This document shows positions 25,666 through 33,048 of a stretch of 49,832 nucleotides of DNA, one piece after another. Position 1 is the first letter of the stretch; each line of letters opens with the position of its first letter. A model generated the notes under the pieces. The model was given only the letters and a program-made list of their open reading frames with translations, ran no database searches and was not told the DNA's origin. The DNA comes from JAKFFN01 sp036675025. GTDB taxonomy: Bacteria > Sumerlaeota > Sumerlaeia > Sumerlaeales > Sumerlaeaceae. The position numbers were made by a program, and so were the translations under genes. The stretch covers positions 1-49,832 of the forward strand of contig JAKFFN010000319.1 in NCBI GenBank assembly GCA_036675025.1, written 5' to 3'.

Positions 25666-25701
25666 GGCGCACCGTTCTGATGGAAACTTAGAGGGTTAAT
25701 C

Positions 25702-26193
25702 ATGGAAATTACAGGGGCAGTTATTGTCCAGATCACGACGACACTTCTGGCGTTCGTGATTTTTGCCTGGATTGCCAAAAAGATGTTCTGGAAGCCGATG
25801 CTTGAGACAATCGAGCAGCGCCAGGCCAAGATTCAAGGCGAGTTCGACAAGATTGATGCCATGCAGCGCCAGGTGGATCAGCTTCAGGTTGACTACAGCA
25901 AACGTTTGTCTGACATCGAAGCCGAGGCGCGCCTGAAGCTGCAGGAAGCCATGGCGCAGGGCAAGCAGATTGCTGAACAGGTGGCAGAGCAGGCACGCCG
26001 TGATGCGGAGGCTACCCGTGCGAAGGCTGAGCAGACATTGGCCATTGAGTTGGACAAAGCCAAAGCCGAGCTGAAGCAGGACGTGGTTCGCATGACCCTG
26101 GCGGCCACTGAGAAAGTTATCCGTCAGAACATGAACGAACCTCGCCAGCAGGAGCTTGTAAGCAACTTTGTCGAGGAGTTGTCTCGCCGGTGA
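25702..26193 (+). CDS. atpF: ATP synthase F0 subunit b
   Basis: A 163-residue stator subunit: one N-terminal membrane segment (VIVQITTTLLAFVIFAWIA), then KKMFWKPMLETIEQRQAKI, and a long charged coiled coil to the end. AGAGGG at 25690-25695 precedes the ATG. The C-terminal ATEKVIRQNMN and FVEELSRR bind subunit delta. A single b gene with no b' copy suggests a homodimer. The stop overlaps the GTG start of atpH. Confidence 0.93.
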   Translation: MEITGAVIVQITTTLLAFVIFAWIAKKMFWKPMLETIEQRQAKIQGEFDKIDAMQRQVDQLQVDYSKRLSDIEAEARLKLQEAMAQGKQIAEQVAEQARRDAEATRAKAEQTLAIELDKAKAELKQDVVRMTLAATEKVIRQNMNEPRQQELVSNFVEELSRR

Positions 26194-26741
26194 TCGTCTA
26201 CGATTCTACCGTAAATGAGCGCTACGCCCGGGCACTGTTTAACGTGGCCAAACGCCAGGGTACGCTCGATGTGGCAAAGACCGATGCTGAAGAGCTATTG
26301 ATTATCAAAAAGAACTCAAAGCTTTCAGTGTTTCTTGAAGGCACTTGGTTTGCCACAGAAAAGAAGTTGGCTCTGATTGAGAAGCTCTTTTCTGGTAAGA
26401 TAGAACAGAACGTTTACCAGCTGTTTCTTCTCCTGATCAAAAAAGGTCGCGTTGAATATGCGCGTCCGATCCTTGCCCGGTTTATTGAACTGGCTGAGGC
26501 CGATCAGGGGCTCCGCCATGCCGAGGTCGTTACAGCTATTGACCTTACTGGCGATCAGAGAGCTAAACTGCAGCAGGCTCTTGAGCAGCACACAAAATCC
26601 CGTCTGCAGTTGAAGTATCAGGTGGAACCGGCTTTGATCGGTGGCGTTCGCTTTACAATGGGTGATCTCCTGATCGATGATACCGTAAAGGGGAAACTTG
26701 ATAAACTGCGGTATCAACTGCAGGAGGCTGCTCGCGCATGA
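26190..26741 (+). CDS. atpH: ATP synthase F1 subunit delta
   Basis: A 183-residue peripheral stator subunit linking F1 to subunit b. It starts with GTG overlapping the atpF stop (GTGA). NERYARALFNVAKRQG at the N-terminus and FVEGTW-like FLEGTWFATEKKLALIEKLF are typical, and the C-terminal VEPALIGGVRFTMGDLLIDD with LDKLRYQL is the conserved end (in part IGGVRFTMGDLLIDD). The stop shares four bases (ATGA) with the start of the next gene. Confidence 0.92.
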   Translation: MIVYDSTVNERYARALFNVAKRQGTLDVAKTDAEELLIIKKNSKLSVFLEGTWFATEKKLALIEKLFSGKIEQNVYQLFLLLIKKGRVEYARPILARFIELAEADQGLRHAEVVTAIDLTGDQRAKLQQALEQHTKSRLQLKYQVEPALIGGVRFTMGDLLIDDTVKGKLDKLRYQLQEAARA

Positions 26742-27247
26742 AGGGCATAACCCAGGTAGACCTTGAGGGATTCCTTCAGGACTATGCGCGCAGCCGCATG
26801 TGGACAGCACGCTTTGTCCGGCAGTTTGAGGACAAAGACTTAAGTCTGCAACCTGGTGCAGGTAGCATGGAAACAAGAGCGCAGGTGCTTCAGATTCTTC
26901 AGAGCGACAACTTTGTGATGTCGGTTCTGAAAGACGAAGTACCTTCGGTGGAAAAGTTTAAGCGCGATTACGATGTGAGTACGGTAAAGGCATGCCTCGA
27001 CTCACTGAAGAACGGGCTGAAAGAAGTAAATCAGGCGGCACTCGAAATCAGTGCAGAAGCCTGGGCGCAGGAAGTGGAACCTTTTGGTCCCGAGTGGCGA
27101 TTAACCCGGGGGCAGATGGCGTACCTCATGATCGACCATGAGTCGCATCACCGGGGGCAGCTGGCGGTTTATCTTCGTGTGGCAGGCAAAACACCGGATC
27201 TCTTGTATGCGCCGGTGGATGAACAAGTTTTTGATTTAAACGGATAA
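26738..27247 (+). CDS. DinB-fold putative metal-dependent protein inserted in the ATP synthase operon
   Basis: A 169-residue soluble protein. The C-terminal MIDHESHHRGQLAVYLRVAG with TPDLLYAP is the signature of DinB/YfiT-type four-helix proteins; its His residues, with an earlier His or equivalent, normally hold a divalent metal. An early equivalent, QSDNFVMSV, appears at about 54-62 where a His is usual, so metal binding may be altered. Bacterial DinB-fold proteins include thiol-dependent transferases and damage-induced proteins of unknown activity. The start overlaps atpH by four bases and atpA follows 20 bases later, so it is translated as part of the ATP synthase message. This place is normally empty. 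Its role there is unknown. Confidence 0.78.
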   Translation: MKGITQVDLEGFLQDYARSRMWTARFVRQFEDKDLSLQPGAGSMETRAQVLQILQSDNFVMSVLKDEVPSVEKFKRDYDVSTVKACLDSLKNGLKEVNQAALEISAEAWAQEVEPFGPEWRLTRGQMAYLMIDHESHHRGQLAVYLRVAGKTPDLLYAPVDEQVFDLNG

Positions 27248-27267
27248 CCTGAAAAGGGCATAACGAA

Positions 27268-28815
27268 ATGGCAATACGGGCAGAAGAAATCACGAGTATC
27301 ATTGAGCAGGAGCTTGCCGGCTTCGAATCGTCGATTGACGTCGAGAAGGTAGGCACCATTCTCCGGGTGGGCGACAGCATCGCTACCGTTTATGGCTTGA
27401 ACGAAGCTATGGCGGGCGAACTGCTTGAGTTTCCCGGTGGAATGAAAGGCGTGGTGCTGAACCTGGAAGAGGCCAGCGTGGGTGTGGCGCTTTTCGGTTC
27501 CGATCAACACATTAAAGAAGGCGACGTCGTTCGCCGTACGGGCCGAATTCTCAGCGTGCCTGTAGGTCCTGAACTGGTTGGCCGCGTAGTCAACGCGCTG
27601 GGTGAGCCCATCGACGGCAAAGGCCCTATTACTTCTAAAGAATTCCGCCCGGTTGAGAGCCCGGCCCCTAACGTTATCGCGCGCCAGAGTGTGTATGAGC
27701 CGCTGATGACAGGCATCAAGGCTATCGACGCAATGATTCCGGTAGGGCGCGGACAGCGCGAGCTTATCATCGGTGACCGTCAGATTGGTAAGACGGCAAT
27801 CGCAATTGATACCATCATTAACCAGAAGGGCAAAGACGTAATCTGTATTTACGTCGCCATCGGCCAGAAGGCCTCCACGGTTGCCGGTATCGTTGAAACA
27901 CTCACCCAGTTTGGCGCCATGGATTATACCGTTGTTGTAAGCGCCACGGCCGACGAAGCTGCCGCTCTGCAGTACATCGCCCCCTATACGGGCTGCGCCA
28001 TCGGCGAGTACTTTCTCTATAACGGCGGCCACGCGCTGTGCATCTATGACGATCTTTCCAAGCAGGCTGCTGCTTACCGTACTCTTTCACTCCTTCTTCG
28101 TCGTCCGCCCGGCCGCGAGGCTTACCCCGGTGACGTATTCTATCTCCACAGCCGGTTGCTCGAGCGCGCTGCCAAGCTTTCAGAAGATGCCGAAATCATC
28201 CGCGCCGCTGAACCCCAGGCCAAGGCTCCGGGTGGCTCACTTACCGCACTGCCGTTCATCGAAACGCAGTCCGGCGACGTGTCTGCCTACATTCCGACCA
28301 ACGTGATCTCCATCACCGACGGCCAGATCTTTCTCGAGCCTGACCTGTTCTACTCCGGTGTTAAGCCGGCCGTTAACGTAGGTCTCTCGGTTAGCCGCGT
28401 GGGTGGTAACGCCCAGACCAAAGCCATGAAGAAGGTTGGCGGTCGTCTCCGCCTTGAACTGGCCCAGTATCGTGAACTTGCGGCCTTCGCCCAGTTCGGT
28501 TCCGATCTTGACGCTGCCACCAAGGCCCAGTTGACCCGCGGTGAGCGCCTGGTTGAGGTTCTGAAGCAGGATCAGTACACGCCCTACCCGCTGTGGAAGC
28601 AGGTTGCCATCATCTTTGCCGCCACCAACGGCTTCCTTGATGATATGGACGTGAAGCAGATTAAGCCTTTTGAAAATGCTCTCTTCCCCTTCATCGAAGA
28701 GAAGTATGCAGATATCCCGCACACAATCGAAACCAAGCGCGACCTTTCCCCTGAACTCCAGGAAACCATGAAGAAGGCTGTCGCAGAGTTTAAGGCGCAG
28801 TTTCTTAAGGGTTAA
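27268..28815 (+). CDS. atpA: ATP synthase F1 subunit alpha
   Basis: A 515-residue regulatory nucleotide-binding subunit of F1. It has the N-terminal MAIRAEEITSIIEQEL that binds delta, the P-loop GDRQIGKTA (169-177), VAIGQKASTVAGIVE, the DDLSKQA segment, and the arginine finger Arg377 in SVSRVGGNAQTKAMKK. Length and motifs are normal. The gene is followed 50 bases later by a strong terminator. The genes expected next (atpG, atpD, atpC) are absent, so gamma, beta and epsilon must be encoded elsewhere. Confidence 0.96.
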   Translation: MAIRAEEITSIIEQELAGFESSIDVEKVGTILRVGDSIATVYGLNEAMAGELLEFPGGMKGVVLNLEEASVGVALFGSDQHIKEGDVVRRTGRILSVPVGPELVGRVVNALGEPIDGKGPITSKEFRPVESPAPNVIARQSVYEPLMTGIKAIDAMIPVGRGQRELIIGDRQIGKTAIAIDTIINQKGKDVICIYVAIGQKASTVAGIVETLTQFGAMDYTVVVSATADEAAALQYIAPYTGCAIGEYFLYNGGHALCIYDDLSKQAAAYRTLSLLLRRPPGREAYPGDVFYLHSRLLERAAKLSEDAEIIRAAEPQAKAPGGSLTALPFIETQSGDVSAYIPTNVISITDGQIFLEPDLFYSGVKPAVNVGLSVSRVGGNAQTKAMKKVGGRLRLELAQYRELAAFAQFGSDLDAATKAQLTRGERLVEVLKQDQYTPYPLWKQVAIIFAATNGFLDDMDVKQIKPFENALFPFIEEKYADIPHTIETKRDLSPELQETMKKAVAEFKAQFLKG

Positions 28816-28865
28816 GGCGCTACGCGCGGTAGAAAGTATAACGTAGAACGTAGAAAATTAGAAGT

Positions 28866-28900
28866 CCCGGCTGGACGAAAGTTCAGCCAGGGCTTTTTTT
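28866..28900 (+). terminator. Rho-independent terminator of the ATP synthase cluster
   Basis: An 11-bp stem with one bulged A, CCCGGCTGGAC (28866-28876) with GTTCAGCCAGGG (28881-28892), has a GAAA loop and is followed by CTTTTTTT. It lies 50 bases after atpA. Confidence 0.9.
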
Positions 28901-28960
28901 ATTGCGTCATTGTGCTGATCTGTAAATCTCGCCATACATCAAACATGACGAGGTGGATTG

Positions 28961-30850
28961 ATGCTCACAGGGAATCTGCGACAAAGTTTTAGCAACCGGT
29001 GGCGGAAGACTGCCGGGGTGTTTGCGGTTACCGCATCAATATTGGCCCCGGAAACTGCTTCTGCGCAGTGGACGGAGGACGTCGCACTTAACACGCCGGT
29101 TGCCACAGGCGTGGCGCCGCAGTCTATGCGCGTGGCAGAGGATGGCACCGGAGGATATTACGTTGCCTATGTGCACGATCGGGATCCTGAAGATTTCGTG
29201 GAACAGTGGCAGCTTTACGTGCAGCGCATCGACGCAAACGGGAACCGTCTATGGGGCGACAGCGGAATCGCGCTTACAAGCCCGGCAGAAGAAGTGCTGG
29301 ATTCATCTCCTTTCTTTGAGTGGCCACAGATCATAAACGACGGGCAGGGAAATGCCATTATATCGTGGTGGCTTGAACGACAGGGGCAGGCTTCACTCAT
29401 TGCGCAGAAGCTTGACCCGAACGGCAATTCGGTGTGGGCCGGCGGCAGAGTTACTGTAGTCCAGGAAGGAGATCCCTTCATTTACCCAAGCCCCATGGTT
29501 ACAGATGGTGCTGGCGGGGCAATCATGGCCTGGACTGACTATGACCAGTTTGAAGAAACCAGCGTACTTGCTCAGCGCGTTTCAGCCGCTGGCGAAATCC
29601 TGTGGCCCTCTGTTACACCCGGTCAGCCCGATGGTATGTTAGTAGGGGAGGGAAGAGGCGTTGGCATGATACCGGCACCCGGAAATGGCGCAATGCTTAC
29701 CTTTTCACACTATCTTCGTGGGGTGTATGCCCAGCGCCTGAGCGGTGCGGGTGACGCACTGTGGGGAGCAGGTGGCAAGGTCATTGGAGCGACGAGTTAC
29801 GAGTCAACAATTACTGAAGATAGTGACGGTGGAGCTATTATCGGTTGGATAACCTACCGTCCCGAGACTGGAGCTATAGGAGCAAGCCCAACGGCGCAAA
29901 AGTTAAATTTAGACGGTGCGGAAATCTGGCCTGCCGGCGGCGTCGGATTACCTCCTGTGGCCGGGTATATGAGCATATATTCGTATGCCATTATCTCGGA
30001 CGGTGTTGGCGGAGTGTATTTCCTTCATAATACTAACGAAAGCTCCTTGGAAAGACATGGTATAAACAGGCTTCTGTCTGACGGAACTCTTGCCTGGGCG
30101 GCACCCGTACAGTTTTTGATCGAGCAGTTCAACATTGATATACACCCGCAAATCGTAAGTGACGGCGCCAACGGGGCCATTGTGACGTACACGGTTCGAG
30201 GTCCGGGGTGGGAGACCTCAAATAGTTGGATCCGTGATATACAGGCTCAGCGGTTTGGGCCGGATGGCTCGCTATTGTGGGGGCCCCAGGGGATTCCCGT
30301 CACCACCGCCGCAGGCGACCTGTTTGAACATCGCCTGCTTCCTGCCGGCATCGGTGAGGCCATTTCATTCTGGCCTGAACGGCGGCCCGGCGCGCCGGGA
30401 GTGTATGCGCAGAGAATTCCCGCAGTACAGTCACCGCCGGGAGATGACCTGGCCGATCTGTGGGCAGTGGCTTTGCCCGACACGAAGTTTGGTGGCTTGC
30501 AGGTGCAGACAAGCTGCAAAGAAACGCGCAAGGGGACGAAGTGTAAGCTAAAGGCAACCTACCTGGTGGTAAACTCAGGAACAGCGGATGCAGCAAAGTT
30601 TACCAGCACTGCCTACCTTTCTCGCGATGGCAACTTAAGCGCCGATGATCTGCGCATCAAGGATCTTAAAGTGAAGAAGGTTAAGGCCGAGAGGGACAAG
30701 ACGGTAAAGGTTAAGGTGAAGGGCACTCTGCCCGAGGGTTTCCCCGAGGCAGGAAGCTACCTGCTTTTCCAGGTGGATTCAGGTGCTGAAATTCCCGAAA
30801 CCGTAGAAGGCAATAACCTGACGGTTGTGGGGCCGTTGCCAATAAACTAA
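28961..30850 (+). CDS. Secreted beta-propeller-like protein with C-terminal CARDB-type domain
   Basis: A 629-residue protein; GAGG 7 bases upstream favours the ATG at 28961 over the TTG just before. The signal peptide ends ETASAQ. Residues about 40-490 hold repeated pairs of strands of two kinds: LYVQRIDANGNRLWG, IAQKLDPNGNSVWAGG, LAQRVSAAGEILWP and AQRFGPDGSLLWGPQG, alternating with DGQGNAIISWW, DGAGGAIMAWTDY and DGANGAIVTYTV. This pattern suggests a multi-bladed propeller. After an APPG-like linker (PAVQSPPGDDLADL), the last 120 residues fit a CARDB-like beta-sandwich (LVVNSGTADAAKFTSTAYLS, ETVEGNNL). It is likely an exported binding or adhesion protein. No enzyme motif is visible. A terminator follows. 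Confidence 0.7.
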   Translation: MLTGNLRQSFSNRWRKTAGVFAVTASILAPETASAQWTEDVALNTPVATGVAPQSMRVAEDGTGGYYVAYVHDRDPEDFVEQWQLYVQRIDANGNRLWGDSGIALTSPAEEVLDSSPFFEWPQIINDGQGNAIISWWLERQGQASLIAQKLDPNGNSVWAGGRVTVVQEGDPFIYPSPMVTDGAGGAIMAWTDYDQFEETSVLAQRVSAAGEILWPSVTPGQPDGMLVGEGRGVGMIPAPGNGAMLTFSHYLRGVYAQRLSGAGDALWGAGGKVIGATSYESTITEDSDGGAIIGWITYRPETGAIGASPTAQKLNLDGAEIWPAGGVGLPPVAGYMSIYSYAIISDGVGGVYFLHNTNESSLERHGINRLLSDGTLAWAAPVQFLIEQFNIDIHPQIVSDGANGAIVTYTVRGPGWETSNSWIRDIQAQRFGPDGSLLWGPQGIPVTTAAGDLFEHRLLPAGIGEAISFWPERRPGAPGVYAQRIPAVQSPPGDDLADLWAVALPDTKFGGLQVQTSCKETRKGTKCKLKATYLVVNSGTADAAKFTSTAYLSRDGNLSADDLRIKDLKVKKVKAERDKTVKVKVKGTLPEGFPEAGSYLLFQVDSGAEIPETVEGNNLTVVGPLPIN

Positions 30851-30870
30851 GAAGCGGACGAGAAACTGAC

Positions 30871-30910
30871 GCCCCGGCTGGACGCAGGTTCAGCCGGGGC
30901 TTCTGTTTGT
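30871..30910 (+). terminator. Rho-independent terminator of the propeller-like gene
   Basis: A 13-bp stem, GCCCCGGCTGGAC (30871-30883) with GTTCAGCCGGGGC (30888-30900), has a GCAG loop and is followed by TTCTGTTTGTTTT. Its core is nearly the same as that of the atp terminator. It may also slow the convergent pseudopilin transcript. Confidence 0.88.
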
Positions 30911-30988
30911 TTTGGGGAGGGCAGACACGCCGTGGGAGCGCATTTTATGTGTGCGAACGAAAACTGCAAGGGTAAGACACTTGAGCCG

Positions 30989-31603
30989 CTAAGGACCAGA
31001 CTTAATGATATTGCCGCTGCTGAGAGTACCGTTTGTGGCATCGTAGGCCCATTTGTAGGGTTCGTCGAGTTCATCAGTGCCCGGGCCCTGCGGAGCATTT
31101 CTTGCCCAGGCTTTGTCTGGGCCTTTGCTTTGCAACACGTAAAGCTGTTTGGGACCGTTGTTGCCGGGGCGTACTTCCCATTTGAAATTTCTGGAGTCGA
31201 AGTACTTTTTAGTGGCGTAGAAGTAATCGTCGGGGGCGAGAGTGCGGTATAGATCTGCCGTGTCGCGGGATCCGCCGAAAGCGTCTTGTGGGACGGCGGC
31301 AATATACGAGATTGGCGAAGTGAGGCCGGCAGCGCCGCCGACCTTACTTTGAAATGGTCCACTGGGCACCGCAAAAGGGTCAGGATAGTAGCTGGTTACG
31401 TACGGATAATCGTTCGTGTCGATGTGGTAGGTTTCTAGTGAAGTCTGGAGTGCGCGCATGTCAGAGACGGCGCGTGAGATTTTTGCCCGTACCTGCGCTT
31501 CTAAAAAGTTAGGGACGGCGATGGCTGCGAGTATGGCAATAATGGCGACAACAATGAGGAGTTCGATCAAGGTAAACGCGTTGCATTGGCGGGGCTTGTG
31601 CAT
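30989..31603 (-). CDS. Type II secretion/type IV pilin-like pseudopilin (GspG-like N-terminus)
   Basis: A 204-residue protein. AGGAGA lies 7 bases before the ATG at 31601-31603, which gives a short basic leader MHKPRQCNA and then FTLIELLIVVAIIAILAAIA. The prepilin peptidase would cut before Phe, with Glu at +5. The usual Gly at -1 is Ala here. NFLEAQVRAKISRAVSDMRA continues the pilin helix, followed by TYHIDTNDYPYV, a sequence common to pseudopilins of secretion or substrate-binding systems in planctomycete-like and candidate-phylum bacteria. The C-terminal part is globular (WEVRPGNNGPKQLYVLQSKGPD). It lacks the H-X9-DG tail. No other secretion genes are nearby, which is usual for these dispersed pilin-like proteins. 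Confidence 0.85.
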   Translation of the reverse strand: MHKPRQCNAFTLIELLIVVAIIAILAAIAVPNFLEAQVRAKISRAVSDMRALQTSLETYHIDTNDYPYVTSYYPDPFAVPSGPFQSKVGGAAGLTSPISYIAAVPQDAFGGSRDTADLYRTLAPDDYFYATKKYFDSRNFKWEVRPGNNGPKQLYVLQSKGPDKAWARNAPQGPGTDELDEPYKWAYDATNGTLSSGNIIKSGP

Positions 31604-31697
31604 TTGCGACTCTCCTGCGGGATGTGTACGCAATGAGTTGCACAGAATTGTAAAATGCAACAATTAAGAAGCAAACTACGCCCGCGTGCAGAAATAG

Positions 31698-31826
31698 TTA
31701 CTCTGCCGACTCGACATCTTGAACAGGAGCCAATGCTGACTGGGAGGCGTTCACAGCTATCGCAGCAAGGATCATGATTATGACTGCCACTACGAGCAAT
31801 TCGAGTACTGTCGAGCCCTTACCCAT
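31698..31826 (-). CDS. 42-residue prepilin-like mini-protein
   Basis: A very short gene read directly from the minus strand. GGAAAGG lies about 6 bases before the ATG (31824-31826), and TAA is at 31698-31700. The product begins MGKG, then STVLELLVVAVIIMILAAIA, and ends with about 18 polar residues (NASQSALAPVQDVESAE). This is a class III-like prepilin start: Gly at -1, cleavage after MGKG, Glu at +5 and a 17-residue hydrophobic helix. The globular domain is missing. It lies between the response-regulator terminator and the pseudopilin gene on the same strand, 94 bases upstream of the pseudopilin ATG. It could be a minor pilin, a regulator of pilus assembly, or a remnant. The lack of any further pilin-like sequence before the next gene argues against a simple frameshift. 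Confidence 0.6.
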   Translation of the reverse strand: MGKGSTVLELLVVAVIIMILAAIAVNASQSALAPVQDVESAE

Positions 31827-31894
31827 GACCGGCCTTTCCAGGCTTGATGATCATTTAGACGTATAGACAGGCGGTACAGTTGACATGAAAAAGA

Positions 31895-31912
31895 CCCCTC
31901 CAACTGGAGGGG
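31895..31912 (-). terminator. Rho-independent terminator of the response-regulator gene
   Basis: CCCCTCC (31895-31901) pairs with GGAGGGG (31906-31912) around an AACT loop. In minus-strand RNA the stem is followed by TCTTTTTC. It lies about 60 bases past the stop at 31971. Confidence 0.85.
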
Positions 31913-31970
31913 CCTTGATAGAAATATAGAGTACGTTGTCTGGGAGGGCTCTGCCCTCTCGAGAGATCGG

Positions 31971-32804
31971 TCAGGCCGTAGCCAGCGCACGGCTGCGCAC
32001 GTTAACAATCCGCCAGCCGTTGGGGGTTTTCTTCAGGGTATAGCGTTCGTCCTTACGGTTCGAGGTGCCGCTGACAGTGTCATCGCGCAGACACGCAACC
32101 GTTGCCGTCAGGTCGCTGGTTTTCAGCGGTTCCACGTCCACAACCTGGTGTTTTGTCGCGCCCTTGTCATCCGCATAGCTCTGCATGCGCCGTTGGATGT
32201 ACTCGTTCTTTCCGAGTCCGTGCAGCATTTCCTCGCCAAGGCAATCATACTCGGTTACAAAATCCTGCTCGTTCCAGGCCATGATGAACGTCTTCACCAC
32301 ATCTGCCGGGTTTTCCGACTTCAGGATCTCCTTTGGCTGTAGACTGCTGCCGGCCGCCGGGGTGGGGTTGGATGCAGCCGTCGCACCCACAGGATTCTGG
32401 CGTTCCGACACGTACGTGCCTTTGCGCATCAGGTACTCAACACGTCCGAGAAGGCCCAGCGGGTCAAACGGTTTAGCCAGAAAGTCATCGCTGCCAAGGC
32501 CGAGTGTCCAGAACGAATCCGGTTTATCTACCTGTGAACCCAGGGACGAAATCACCAGGATAGGAATCGTGGCAACTTCAGGATTAGCGCGCACGCGCTT
32601 GATGAATTCCATGCCGCTCATACCCGGCATTTTCAGGTCGGTTATGATCATATCCGGCTTCTCAGCCAGCGCGGCCTCCAGACCATCTTCACCATTATAC
32701 GTAGGGATTACATCGTAACCCTTGGTGCTCAATACCACTCGCACCAGTTCAACTACATCAGTTTCATCGTCAACTACAAGAATGCGTTTCCGCGTACTGC
32801 TCAT
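31971..32804 (-). CDS. Response regulator with C-terminal NTF2-like (SnoaL-type) domain
   Basis: A 277-residue protein. Residues 1-125 are a receiver domain: ILVVDDETDVVELV with the acidic pair, IITDLKMPGMSGMEF with the phosphoacceptor Asp (about 55), VISSLGS, and LAKPFDPLGL with the Lys. A low-complexity linker (PVGATAASNPTPAAGSS) follows. Residues about 163-277 (ENPADVVKTFIMAWNEQDF, LHGLGKNEYIQRRM, YTLKKTPNGWRIVNV) look like an NTF2/SnoaL-like cone. No DNA-binding domain is present, so output is likely by binding another protein or a small ligand. No histidine kinase is nearby. Single gene with its own terminator. Confidence 0.75.
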   Translation of the reverse strand: MSSTRKRILVVDDETDVVELVRVVLSTKGYDVIPTYNGEDGLEAALAEKPDMIITDLKMPGMSGMEFIKRVRANPEVATIPILVISSLGSQVDKPDSFWTLGLGSDDFLAKPFDPLGLLGRVEYLMRKGTYVSERQNPVGATAASNPTPAAGSSLQPKEILKSENPADVVKTFIMAWNEQDFVTEYDCLGEEMLHGLGKNEYIQRRMQSYADDKGATKHQVVDVEPLKTSDLTATVACLRDDTVSGTSNRKDERYTLKKTPNGWRIVNVRSRALATA

Positions 32805-33048
32805 GTCAATGCCTCTAACTACTTATGTTATGATATGAAATTATGTAAGCATCCGCCATATTAACGGCATTAACCACTCAGTATATAACCAGTTCACCGG
32901 AACGTGGGCAAAATGTCACAAACATTCCTCGTGGCTGCTTTCCAGCAAAATAACAGGACATGAGAAAAAAGAGAGGGAAAAGAACTGGTGATACTTAGAC
33001 AATGCCCAATCCAGGCCGGACCAAGTGGGGCGCCGGATTCTCTTTTTT

